A stretch of DNA of 64,000 nt from Sphingomonas sp. CCH9-E2 (GTDB lineage: Bacteria; Pseudomonadota; Alphaproteobacteria; Sphingomonadales; Sphingomonadaceae), in the NCBI RefSeq assembly GCF_001557215.1, contig NZ_LSJM01000318.1, forward strand, positions 22,339 through 86,338, read 5' to 3'. The notes under the pieces are model-generated. The model made no database searches. It was not told the origin of the DNA and was given only the letters and a program-made list of their open reading frames with translations. Position 1 is the first letter of the stretch. Each line of letters starts with the position of its first letter. A program made the position numbers and the translations under genes. Of the stretch, positions 44,663 through 51,962 are shown one piece after another.

Positions 44663-45609
44663 GGCCGAACCGCCAGCGCTGCGAGACCAGACAGCGCGGC
44701 AAGTCCGCGGATGCTGGCATCATGCGCTGGCACCTGAACGACAGTCAGGCCTAAAGCTTTCGCCGGGACCGCGTAAAGCGGCATCAGGGCCTCCGCGCCC
44801 ACGAAAACGACGCGGTCGAACGTCATGCCCCGAGCCGCATAAGCAGCGACTGCGTCGCGCACCTCCGCCGCAATCAACAGCCCCGAAAGAAATGCGCGCG
44901 CCTCGATTGCAGGGAGGTCGCCTGTCACCACGCGGCTCCGCGCCGCAAACACGGCAAGCTCGGCAGCAAGCGTCGGATCGTCGAGCATACGTCGGACACC
45001 GTCGCAGAACGCTGGGGTCTCAGGCGTGATCGGCACGGAGGTCGCGGCATCGGGTAGACCGCGCCCGACCAGACTGTGTGACAGGAGAATTTCGAACAGC
45101 TCGCCCTGCATGCTGGTGAAAAAGCTTTCCACTACGCCATCCGTCACGACCGCCCATTTGGCGTGCGTACCCGGCAGGCAGACAAGCATTTGACCTGCTG
45201 GGCTACCGAGCAGATCGAGCAGCCCGAACAGCTGGACCTCCTCCCCCCGCATAACATCCGGGAGGCCGAAAATGTTGGTACAGCGCAGCCCCGGGGCGAT
45301 GGCAATCTCGACGTCCCGCACCGTGAACCGGTGCGTCCGCGCATCAAGCGCGGTCGCGTCGGTCGGGCAGGGGGCATAGGGGCAATCGGCCCAGCCCAGG
45401 TTCGATCCGATCATTCCCGCGAGCACGACCGGCATCACGCGATGCGCATCGAGCCAGCCTTGCGCGGAGTCAAAGAACGCCGATTCGAAGTCGGTGCAGA
45501 ATTTGACGCCAGGCCCGGCGGCGGTGTCGATCACGCGAATGCCGTCACGATCGACAGCGCACAGCGACAGCCGCATCGCCGTGGATCCCCAATCACCCAC
45601 GATCATCAT
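44659..45609 (-). CDS. dgoK: 2-dehydro-3-deoxygalactonokinase
   Basis: 316 residues from the ATG at 45609 (a second ATG follows directly). Hallmarks: VGDWGSTAMRLSLC near the start, GMIGSNLGW, LPGTHAKWAVV and ARAFLSGLL. It phosphorylates 2-keto-3-deoxy-galactonate for the aldolase. First gene of the reverse catabolic operon, with a promoter candidate at 45665-45693. Confidence 0.87.
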   Translation of the reverse strand: MMIVGDWGSTAMRLSLCAVDRDGIRVIDTAAGPGVKFCTDFESAFFDSAQGWLDAHRVMPVVLAGMIGSNLGWADCPYAPCPTDATALDARTHRFTVRDVEIAIAPGLRCTNIFGLPDVMRGEEVQLFGLLDLLGSPAGQMLVCLPGTHAKWAVVTDGVVESFFTSMQGELFEILLSHSLVGRGLPDAATSVPITPETPAFCDGVRRMLDDPTLAAELAVFAARSRVVTGDLPAIEARAFLSGLLIAAEVRDAVAAYAARGMTFDRVVFVGAEALMPLYAVPAKALGLTVVQVPAHDASIRGLAALSGLAALAVRP

Positions 45610-45664
45610 GCTACGATCCACGCGCCATCCTCTCACATCCGAGCGCGATCCGCCCGCAGGGCGC

Positions 45665-45693
45665 AAAATGTTTCGATTGAAGCAACAAGTCAA
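45665..45693 (-). promoter_or_regulatory. Candidate sigma-70-type promoter for the dgoK operon
   Basis: Reverse strand: TTGACT, 17-nt spacer, CATTTT. The AGCAACA sequence inside it (45681-45687) also occurs in the operator-like motifs near 46534 and 54739. It lies about 60-85 nt upstream of dgoK and next to the divergent IclR gene. Confidence 0.5.
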
Positions 45694-45785
45694 TTGCAAA
45701 TCCGTCGTGCCCCGCCACGATGTCGCTTGACGCGAACGTTCCATAGGGCATCACGGCTTGAGCACTATAGGACGATCCAAGCGCC

Positions 45786-46508
45786 ATGCGGCAAAAGCCC
45801 AATGCCCAGCCAAACCAAAGCCTGATCGACGGCATTGCCACGCTACAGGCTCTCGCCGTCTCGCCCGAACCGGTCGGCAACCGCGAACTTGCGCGCCAGC
45901 TCGGCTTCAACCCGACGCGGGTGAACCGCTTGCTTAAGACGCTGGCCTATCTCGGGATCGCGCGTCAGACTGCGAACCGCAAATATACGGCCGGGCCAGG
46001 CATGCATGTCCTAGCCGCACAGAGTTTGTTCGCGTCCAAGATCGTTCAGACCGCATTGCCCGCGCTGGAAAAGCTGCGTCGGTTCGGGTTGACGATCGCG
46101 CTCGGCGTCCTGTGGAACGATAGTGTCAGCTACCTCTTCCATGCTCCGCCGGGAATGGAGACGACGCAGGGACTGGGCCGCATCGGCCTGCTGCCGGCAA
46201 GCAGCAGCGGCATCGGCATGGCATTGCTCGCCGAGCAGGATGACCAGCATCTTGCCGAGTTGTTCGAAGGGGTCGAAATTCCCGACTTTCCGGGCGGCCT
46301 TCCCGATCTGATGGCAGCGATCGGTGACGTGCGCGCACAAGGTTATGCGCGAGTGCGCGTCGGCGAAAACCATGACCGCCACACCATCGCCCTTCCCGTG
46401 TCGCACCCCGCCTTCGCTGCCGTCGGACTGTCTGGCTGGATCCCCGAGGACAACACACAGACCATCGTCGACGCGCTGCGCGCGGCAGCGGCGGAAATCA
46501 GCGATTGA
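45786..46508 (+). CDS. IclR-family transcriptional regulator
   Basis: 240 residues. Winged-helix DNA-binding (ELARQLGFNPTRVNRLLKTL) and IclR effector domain (GLTIALGVLWNDSVSYLFHA; GIGMALLAEQ; GYARVRVGEN). Divergent from dgoK and ahead of the DHDPS gene on the same strand, so it probably represses both units until a sugar acid binds. The conserved IclR-family Cys in the effector pocket is not obvious. Confidence 0.85.
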   Translation: MRQKPNAQPNQSLIDGIATLQALAVSPEPVGNRELARQLGFNPTRVNRLLKTLAYLGIARQTANRKYTAGPGMHVLAAQSLFASKIVQTALPALEKLRRFGLTIALGVLWNDSVSYLFHAPPGMETTQGLGRIGLLPASSSGIGMALLAEQDDQHLAELFEGVEIPDFPGGLPDLMAAIGDVRAQGYARVRVGENHDRHTIALPVSHPAFAAVGLSGWIPEDNTQTIVDALRAAAAEISD

Positions 46509-46533
46509 GAAAATGATCCGCTATAAGCAACAC

Positions 46534-46551
46534 TAGTATTGCTAATTTAGC
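46534..46551. promoter_or_regulatory. Operator-like motif, copy 1
   Basis: TAGTATTGCTAATTTAGC, 66 nt upstream of the DHDPS-family start. The right half GCTAA-T-TTAGC is a perfect palindrome; overlapping AGCAACACTAGTATTGCT (46526-46543) is a near-palindrome. Matches copy 2 at 54739-54756 in 16 of 18 positions. Confidence 0.6.
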
Positions 46552-46616
46552 ACCGTTGTGATTGATGCCCTCCAGCAAGCGGCGTAGCCGTGCGTTTCCT
46601 TCTGGAGGGGATTTCC

Positions 46617-47540
46617 ATGTCTGACATCGCCGGCGCCTTCCCGGTGCTTCCCACGATCTTCGACGCCAATGGTGAAATCGACGAGGCCGGTTTCCGGCGC
46701 GTCGCGCTGTGGGCGATCGACTGCGGCGCCGATGGCGTGGTCTTCCCGGGCCTGGCCAGCGAATATGATCATCTGAGCCTGGCCGAGCGCACCGCGCTGA
46801 TCGCGATCCTTGGCGACGTCACGCGTGGACGCGTGCCCTTCATCGCTGGATGTGGCGGCCATAGCGACGAAGAGAGCGAGGCGCTGATCGCGGCAGCCGC
46901 GCACGCCGGTGCGGCGGCGGCAATGGTGGTCACGCCCGCCCGCAAGGGCGATGACATCGAGGCACTTGCAGCCTTCTACAACCGGCTCGCCGCAGCAGCG
47001 CCCGTGGCAATCATGCTGCAGAACGCGCCAAAGCCGATGGGTCTGGGCCTGACGCCACGTCAGGTGCTGGCGGTGGTCGAGCGCGCGCCCGGCATTCGCT
47101 ACGTCAAGGAGGAGAATGCCCCCTGCGGCCAGCGCATCACTGCGCTGCGCGAGGCCGGCGGCCCCGCGCTCGACGGGATCTTTGGCGGCGCTGGCGGCCG
47201 TTATATCACCGACGAGCTTGCACGGGGCGCCGATGGCACAATGCCGGCCGTCGAGATCGCCGACCTCCATGTCGCGCTGATCGCGGCACACCGCGCCGGC
47301 GACTGGGCCGAGGTCCGTCGCCTGTTCGAGCGGACATTGCCATTGCTCAACATGCAGGCAGTATTCCGCTGGCGGCTCACCAAGGAAGTGCTCAAGCGCC
47401 GCGGGCTGATTGAGGACGCCTATGTCCGCGCTCCCGGACCGATGCTCGATGCACATGACCTGCGCGAGCTTGATCAGCTGATGGCGGGCCTTGCCGACCT
47501 GATCGAAGCGCCCTCGCCGCAAATCGCCCGCGCGCTATAA
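46617..47540 (+). CDS. Dihydrodipicolinate synthase/N-acetylneuraminate lyase family aldolase
   Basis: 307 residues from the ATG at 46617 (GGAGGGG upstream). Class I aldolase barrel: FPGLASEYDHLSLAER, Schiff-base Lys in IRYVKEENAPCG, and FGGAGGRYITDEL. In a sugar operon such genes are 2-keto-3-deoxy-sugar-acid aldolases or dehydratases rather than lysine biosynthesis enzymes. It is followed 12 nt later by the dehydratase. Confidence 0.82.
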   Translation: MSDIAGAFPVLPTIFDANGEIDEAGFRRVALWAIDCGADGVVFPGLASEYDHLSLAERTALIAILGDVTRGRVPFIAGCGGHSDEESEALIAAAAHAGAAAAMVVTPARKGDDIEALAAFYNRLAAAAPVAIMLQNAPKPMGLGLTPRQVLAVVERAPGIRYVKEENAPCGQRITALREAGGPALDGIFGGAGGRYITDELARGADGTMPAVEIADLHVALIAAHRAGDWAEVRRLFERTLPLLNMQAVFRWRLTKEVLKRRGLIEDAYVRAPGPMLDAHDLRELDQLMAGLADLIEAPSPQIARAL

Positions 47541-47551
47541 GTAGCAGCACC

Positions 47552-48727
47552 ATGACCGACGCGATCGCACATATCGAGACCTTCGTCGTCACCATCCCGC
47601 GCGACATCCCTTATCTTGGGCCGTTGCGGCCGGGTGAAGAGGTCAATGAGCGCGGCTATTTCGTGCGCACGTCGAACCGGACCATCTATCCGGTCGAAGA
47701 CCGGTCGGTGCTGGTCAAGGTCACGACCCGCGACGGCGTGATCGGCTGGGGCGAAACCTATGGCCTGACTGCTCCGGGGGTGATCGGCGTGTTCGTCGAC
47801 GACCTCATCCTGCCGCTGATCCGTGGGCGCAGCCCGCACGATGTCGCCGCGATCTGGGACGATCTCTACGACATCCTGCGCGTTCGCGGTTATGGTGGCG
47901 GCTTCTGGCTGGACGCAGTAGCTGCGGTCGATATCGCGCTGTGGGACATCTGCGGCAAGTTGGCGGGCAAGCCCGTGCGCGACCTGCTGGGTGGTGCAAA
48001 GCGCAAGACGATCCCAGCCTATGTCTCTGGCCTCCCCCGTGCGACGATCCCCGAACGGGTCGAGCTGGCGCAAGCGTTCGTGGCCAAAGGCTATGACGCA
48101 ATCAAGTTCGCCGCCGCGGTCTCGACCCATGGGATCGAGGCGGAACTGAAGGCGTTGCGCGAGGCACTTGGCCCCGATGTACGGCTGATGATCGACTTCC
48201 ACTGGATGTTTGCGCCGGAGGCTGCAGTGCAGCTGATCCAACGGCTGGAACCTTATGGCCTGCACTTCGCAGAAGCGCCGGTGAAGCCCGAGGATATCGA
48301 TGGTCTCGCGCATGTCGCGCGGAGCGTCGCCACCCCGGTTGCGGCTGGTGAGGAATGGCGCAGCACCTACGAAGCGCTGCCCCGGCTCAAGGCCGGTGCG
48401 GTCGCCATCGTCCAGCCCGAAATGGGGCATACCGGCATCACCCAGTTCATGGCGATCGCCGCGCTCGCGGATCGCCACGAAGTGCCGACAATTCCCCACG
48501 CGACGATCGGCACCGGCATCTTCCAGGCCGCGAGCCTGCAGGCGTCGGCAGCAATCCGCGATCTCCCAATGCACGAGTATCAGCATTCGATCATGGATCG
48601 GAACGCGGCGCTGCTCGACGGAGAGCTGAAGGCGGAAGCCGGACAATATCTGCTGCCCGACGGTCCAGGGCTTGGCGTCGCGCCGGGGGCAGGTCTCTGG
48701 ACCCATGCAGTGAAGATTCAGGGATAG
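47552..48727 (+). CDS. Mandelate racemase/muconate lactonizing (enolase) superfamily sugar-acid dehydratase
   Basis: 391 residues. Metal ligands in LMIDFHWMF, FAEAPVKPED and AAGEEWRS; general-base Lys in YDAIKFAAA; His in IPHATIGTG. Members dehydrate galactonate, gluconate and related acids to 2-keto-3-deoxy acids, which would feed the kinase DgoK or the DHDPS-family aldolase. No lactonase gene is visible in the window, so one step between the dehydrogenase and this enzyme is missing here. Confidence 0.82.
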   Translation: MTDAIAHIETFVVTIPRDIPYLGPLRPGEEVNERGYFVRTSNRTIYPVEDRSVLVKVTTRDGVIGWGETYGLTAPGVIGVFVDDLILPLIRGRSPHDVAAIWDDLYDILRVRGYGGGFWLDAVAAVDIALWDICGKLAGKPVRDLLGGAKRKTIPAYVSGLPRATIPERVELAQAFVAKGYDAIKFAAAVSTHGIEAELKALREALGPDVRLMIDFHWMFAPEAAVQLIQRLEPYGLHFAEAPVKPEDIDGLAHVARSVATPVAAGEEWRSTYEALPRLKAGAVAIVQPEMGHTGITQFMAIAALADRHEVPTIPHATIGTGIFQAASLQASAAIRDLPMHEYQHSIMDRNAALLDGELKAEAGQYLLPDGPGLGVAPGAGLWTHAVKIQG

Positions 48728-49108
48728 CTGCGACAGTAAGGTCTGCTCAGGAGGGGTTCCAGGCGGGTAAGCGTATCCTTCACCGCACCTTACAACGATC
48801 TTCGAGAATTCCGCGGGTCGGACAAGGATTCGCGCCTTATCAGCGCGACGCCGGGCATCGTCCCGTGACCATAGGATCGCTCTGCCGGCGTTTATCAGAC
48901 AACGCCTTCATCCGGTCACGGACATCCTTCGGACCCAACGTGCTCATGTCCTAGATGCCATATCGGCATTTTCCATCCTTCAGATGGACTTGCACGCGAT
49001 AGCCCAGCCGAAGGCTTGCACGCCGCGGCGATCCCGAGAGTTAGTCATCATCGGGACAGCCTGGGACCCTTTTACAATACCGGCTACCGCGCGGTAGCCC
49101 GGAGCCAT
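48728..49108. other. Intergenic stretch between convergent genes
   Basis: No credible gene. A short reverse ORF of about 35 codons begins MSTLGPKDVRDRMKALSDKR at 48947 and may be a decayed fragment, but I cannot name it. A strong hairpin lies at its right end (49082-49099). Confidence 0.45.
49082..49099. terminator. Hairpin between convergent genes, possible bidirectional terminator
   Basis: GGCTACCG-CG-CGGTAGCC, a perfect 8-bp inverted repeat just past the stop of the 939-residue protein. No U-run on either side, so an intrinsic terminator is only plausible. Confidence 0.4.
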
Positions 49109-51928
49109 TCACCGCCCCAGTGTCACCTCGTCCCCCTGCCCGCTGGCACCGTTGACCCTCTTCCCCGACAGACGGAAGCTGAAGCTGGTATCGGCGGGTA
49201 CTGGAACGCTGAACTCGAACGGGAAGGCGCTGTCGGTCGTCTGCTGCCACGCGCCATCACCGATGCGGTAGCGCAGCGTTGCGCTGGCGATCGTGCGATC
49301 ATCCTCGCGCAGATAGACATAGCCGCGCCGACCGAACTTGCCAAAATCGAGCAGATAGGCGCGTGCGTCACCGAATTTCACGCTGGCGCTGTCATTAGTG
49401 ACGGGCTGGCCCGCACCTCCCAGCATTGCCCGCTGGAACGCAGCCTTCGCGCGCACGCCATGGATACGGATCGCGACCTGACCGCCTGCGGGTACCGTTA
49501 CCTGCCACCCATCGCCGTCCGCCGCCACGCTACCCGTCGGCGACAGCGTCGTCACACGCGCCGCGCCGACCCGGTCAACTTGCTCGCCGGCCAGCGTGAA
49601 ACGCCCGGTGACCGGCCGGTCGGACTGGTTGGCAAAGGCAAGGTAGATCGCGTCGCCGCGATAGCCCGCCACATGATTCAACTGATCGGCGTCGCTCTTG
49701 ACCAGCCCTTTCGGCAGCCACAGCTGAACGCCCGTATCGCCATAGAACTTGCCGGGCTGATAGCCGTAGAAGTTGCTCTGGAGATAGGCATAGCCCTCGA
49801 TGAACTGCGCAGGAAAGTCGATCGCGCCGTCAGAGCGGGCATACGCGTCGCTGACCAGGTAATCGAGCAGCATCGATGCCATCGGCCAGATGTGGTTGTA
49901 GTGAAAGCTGTTGACGCTCAGCTCGAGATGCTCGCGCAACGGGTAGTCGGCATCCTCGTAGATCGTCGTGCGCGCAGTGTTCATGTGATATCCGGGGAAA
50001 TTGCGATAGCGGCCAATCACAGCGGCCTTCGCGACATCCTTCAGAAACGCGTCGTTCGAATCCTCGCCGATCTTGAGCATCCATGGCGCGTAGTTGGCCA
50101 TAAAGATCGCCCGGTGCCCGGTGCTGGTGCCCGAGCTTTCTGCGGTAAGCCCGATCTCCGATACGCGCCAGGCCGGAACCTTGGCCTCTGGAGCCTTCAT
50201 CGGCTTGTGGCCCTTGCCCTTGAGATACCAGTAGACCGGCGCCTCGCCGCCCGGATTGACGGTCACATCGGTCGCCGGGATTCGCGGCGCCATCCAGGTG
50301 AACATCGTGTAGCGCCGCGCCCCGAGCCGGGCCGCGTCAAGGAATCGATGCTCACCGCTCGCCTCATAGAGGCGATAGAGATCGACGAAGTCGGGGGTGA
50401 AGGCAGGCCAGAAGAAGAAGCTCTCGTCCTTGAACTCGGTCTGATTCAGCGCGACCCGCTTGGCGAGATAGCGGTCGGCGCCGGTAACTGCCGCACTCAA
50501 CATCGCCTTGTCGCCGGTCGCCTCAAAGAGCGAGAGCGCGTTGGACCAAGTCTGGCCGGATTCGGCGACGTCGAGGTTACGGGTACGCTCGCCCTCATAT
50601 TCGCCACGCGCAAGATCGAGATAGGCGCGGTTGCGCTTGCCGAAGATCGCATAGAGCGTTGCCAGCTCCGACACCGGGGCTGCGGGTCCGAGCAGCTGGC
50701 GTGAGGGGTGCTGGATCTTCTGCTTGGGATCGAGCGCGAACAGGAATTTCTCGCGCGACAGCATGTACTCGACATAGGGTGCGACCCGACCGTCGAACAT
50801 GTCCTGGCGATCGGTCACCATCGCCAGCATCAGCGGGTTGAGACTGGAGACATTTTTGACCGCGCCGGGCACGTCGGTCGAGTAGGACGATCCCTTGAGG
50901 TCGTCGATCCATCGCGCATATTTGGTCATCGAATAATCGACCATGCGATCAAAGGTCGCGTTGAGCGAACCCGTCGCGTTGCTGCGATAGTCCCGGAACC
51001 CGTAGACGCGGCGCGCGAGCTTTTCATAGACCTGCGTCAGGTCCTCGCTCTTTTCACGCACGAGATAGAAGCTGAAGTCGCGGACACCCCCGGCGGGCAG
51101 GCGCGACAGCGTGCCGCCCATCACCGGAGCGAAGATCATCGGACTCGCCCGTCCGTCCTCGGTCCTAAGCGCAACGCCGAACCGGCTGTTGGTCGGCAGC
51201 GGCAATGGCTGGAACGGGAACTCCGACGGGTGAGCGAGCGCGCCGTACGCGACGCCCTGGTCGCGCACGAGCGTGGTGGGCAACGGTGCACGATAGGCCA
51301 GCGTCAGATAGGAGCGGTCCGGCATCCGCCGCTCCTGCCACACCAGCGGCTGCCACAGCTCGTCCGCCTCGGCGGCCGCGATCTTCGGCGCGCCGACATA
51401 ACCGACCGAATAATAGCCCGGCGTCTTTGCGGTCAGCGTCCACTTCACCAGCGGATAAGGTTTGGCCGACAGATCGGCGGTGGCGGTCAGGGTAAAACGC
51501 GGATCGGCGGGATACTCGGCGGTCAGGACGTTGCCGGTTCGCGTCACCCGCGTCGGGGAAAGGCGGATCTGCTCGCCACTGTTGAAATAGTTCGCGCTGC
51601 GCTGCCCGGCCTTGCCGTCGAGGATACGCTCGTCGAACCCGTCGCCCTGACTCGCCACGTCGCGCTTGGTCTCGCGCAGATCGGCCTTGGCCGGGTCGAA
51701 CGCCTTCCAGGTTTCAACGTTGTAATTGACCTTGGCGATCCCCGCCGCACGCGTCGCCAGGCCGGGATTATCGGCGCGGTGAAGCACCACGAAATCGAGG
51801 GTGAAGCCTGCCATTTCCTCAGGCAGCGCCGCGGCCTGCGGTGCCGCCGTGCTCGCAGGGGCCAATGCCATTCCACCCGCGGCGGCCATCAGTGCCAGCG
51901 CGCTAAGTCCCATCATCCGTGCAGTCAC
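49109..51928 (-). CDS. Large secreted putative glycan-active protein
   Basis: 939 residues with a signal peptide (MGLSALALMAAAGGMALAPA). A beta-rich N-terminal third and a helical middle (about 350-680: FDRMVDYSMTKYARWIDDLK, YLDLARGEYEGERTRNLDVA, HYNHIWPMASMLLDYLVSDA) look like an (alpha/alpha)n toroid as in polysaccharide lyases and glycosidases, followed by C-terminal beta-domains. Catalytic residues cannot be read. It is immediately downstream of a TonB receptor on the same strand, so the pair probably handles an oligosaccharide. Confidence 0.6.
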   Translation of the reverse strand: MTARMMGLSALALMAAAGGMALAPASTAAPQAAALPEEMAGFTLDFVVLHRADNPGLATRAAGIAKVNYNVETWKAFDPAKADLRETKRDVASQGDGFDERILDGKAGQRSANYFNSGEQIRLSPTRVTRTGNVLTAEYPADPRFTLTATADLSAKPYPLVKWTLTAKTPGYYSVGYVGAPKIAAAEADELWQPLVWQERRMPDRSYLTLAYRAPLPTTLVRDQGVAYGALAHPSEFPFQPLPLPTNSRFGVALRTEDGRASPMIFAPVMGGTLSRLPAGGVRDFSFYLVREKSEDLTQVYEKLARRVYGFRDYRSNATGSLNATFDRMVDYSMTKYARWIDDLKGSSYSTDVPGAVKNVSSLNPLMLAMVTDRQDMFDGRVAPYVEYMLSREKFLFALDPKQKIQHPSRQLLGPAAPVSELATLYAIFGKRNRAYLDLARGEYEGERTRNLDVAESGQTWSNALSLFEATGDKAMLSAAVTGADRYLAKRVALNQTEFKDESFFFWPAFTPDFVDLYRLYEASGEHRFLDAARLGARRYTMFTWMAPRIPATDVTVNPGGEAPVYWYLKGKGHKPMKAPEAKVPAWRVSEIGLTAESSGTSTGHRAIFMANYAPWMLKIGEDSNDAFLKDVAKAAVIGRYRNFPGYHMNTARTTIYEDADYPLREHLELSVNSFHYNHIWPMASMLLDYLVSDAYARSDGAIDFPAQFIEGYAYLQSNFYGYQPGKFYGDTGVQLWLPKGLVKSDADQLNHVAGYRGDAIYLAFANQSDRPVTGRFTLAGEQVDRVGAARVTTLSPTGSVAADGDGWQVTVPAGGQVAIRIHGVRAKAAFQRAMLGGAGQPVTNDSASVKFGDARAYLLDFGKFGRRGYVYLREDDRTIASATLRYRIGDGAWQQTTDSAFPFEFSVPVPADTSFSFRLSGKRVNGASGQGDEVTLGR

Positions 51929-51962
51929 GCGATACGCTCCGTCGTTCAGTGGTTAGGGCGCG

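Noticed and set aside
47474..48706. 410-codon reverse ORF opposite the enolase-superfamily gene
   Set aside because: Shadow frame; the forward gene has all metal ligands.
48848..48947. Short reverse ORF beginning MSTLGPKDVRDRM
   Set aside because: Only about 35 codons, no ribosome site or family match I can defend; left as part of the intergenic note.
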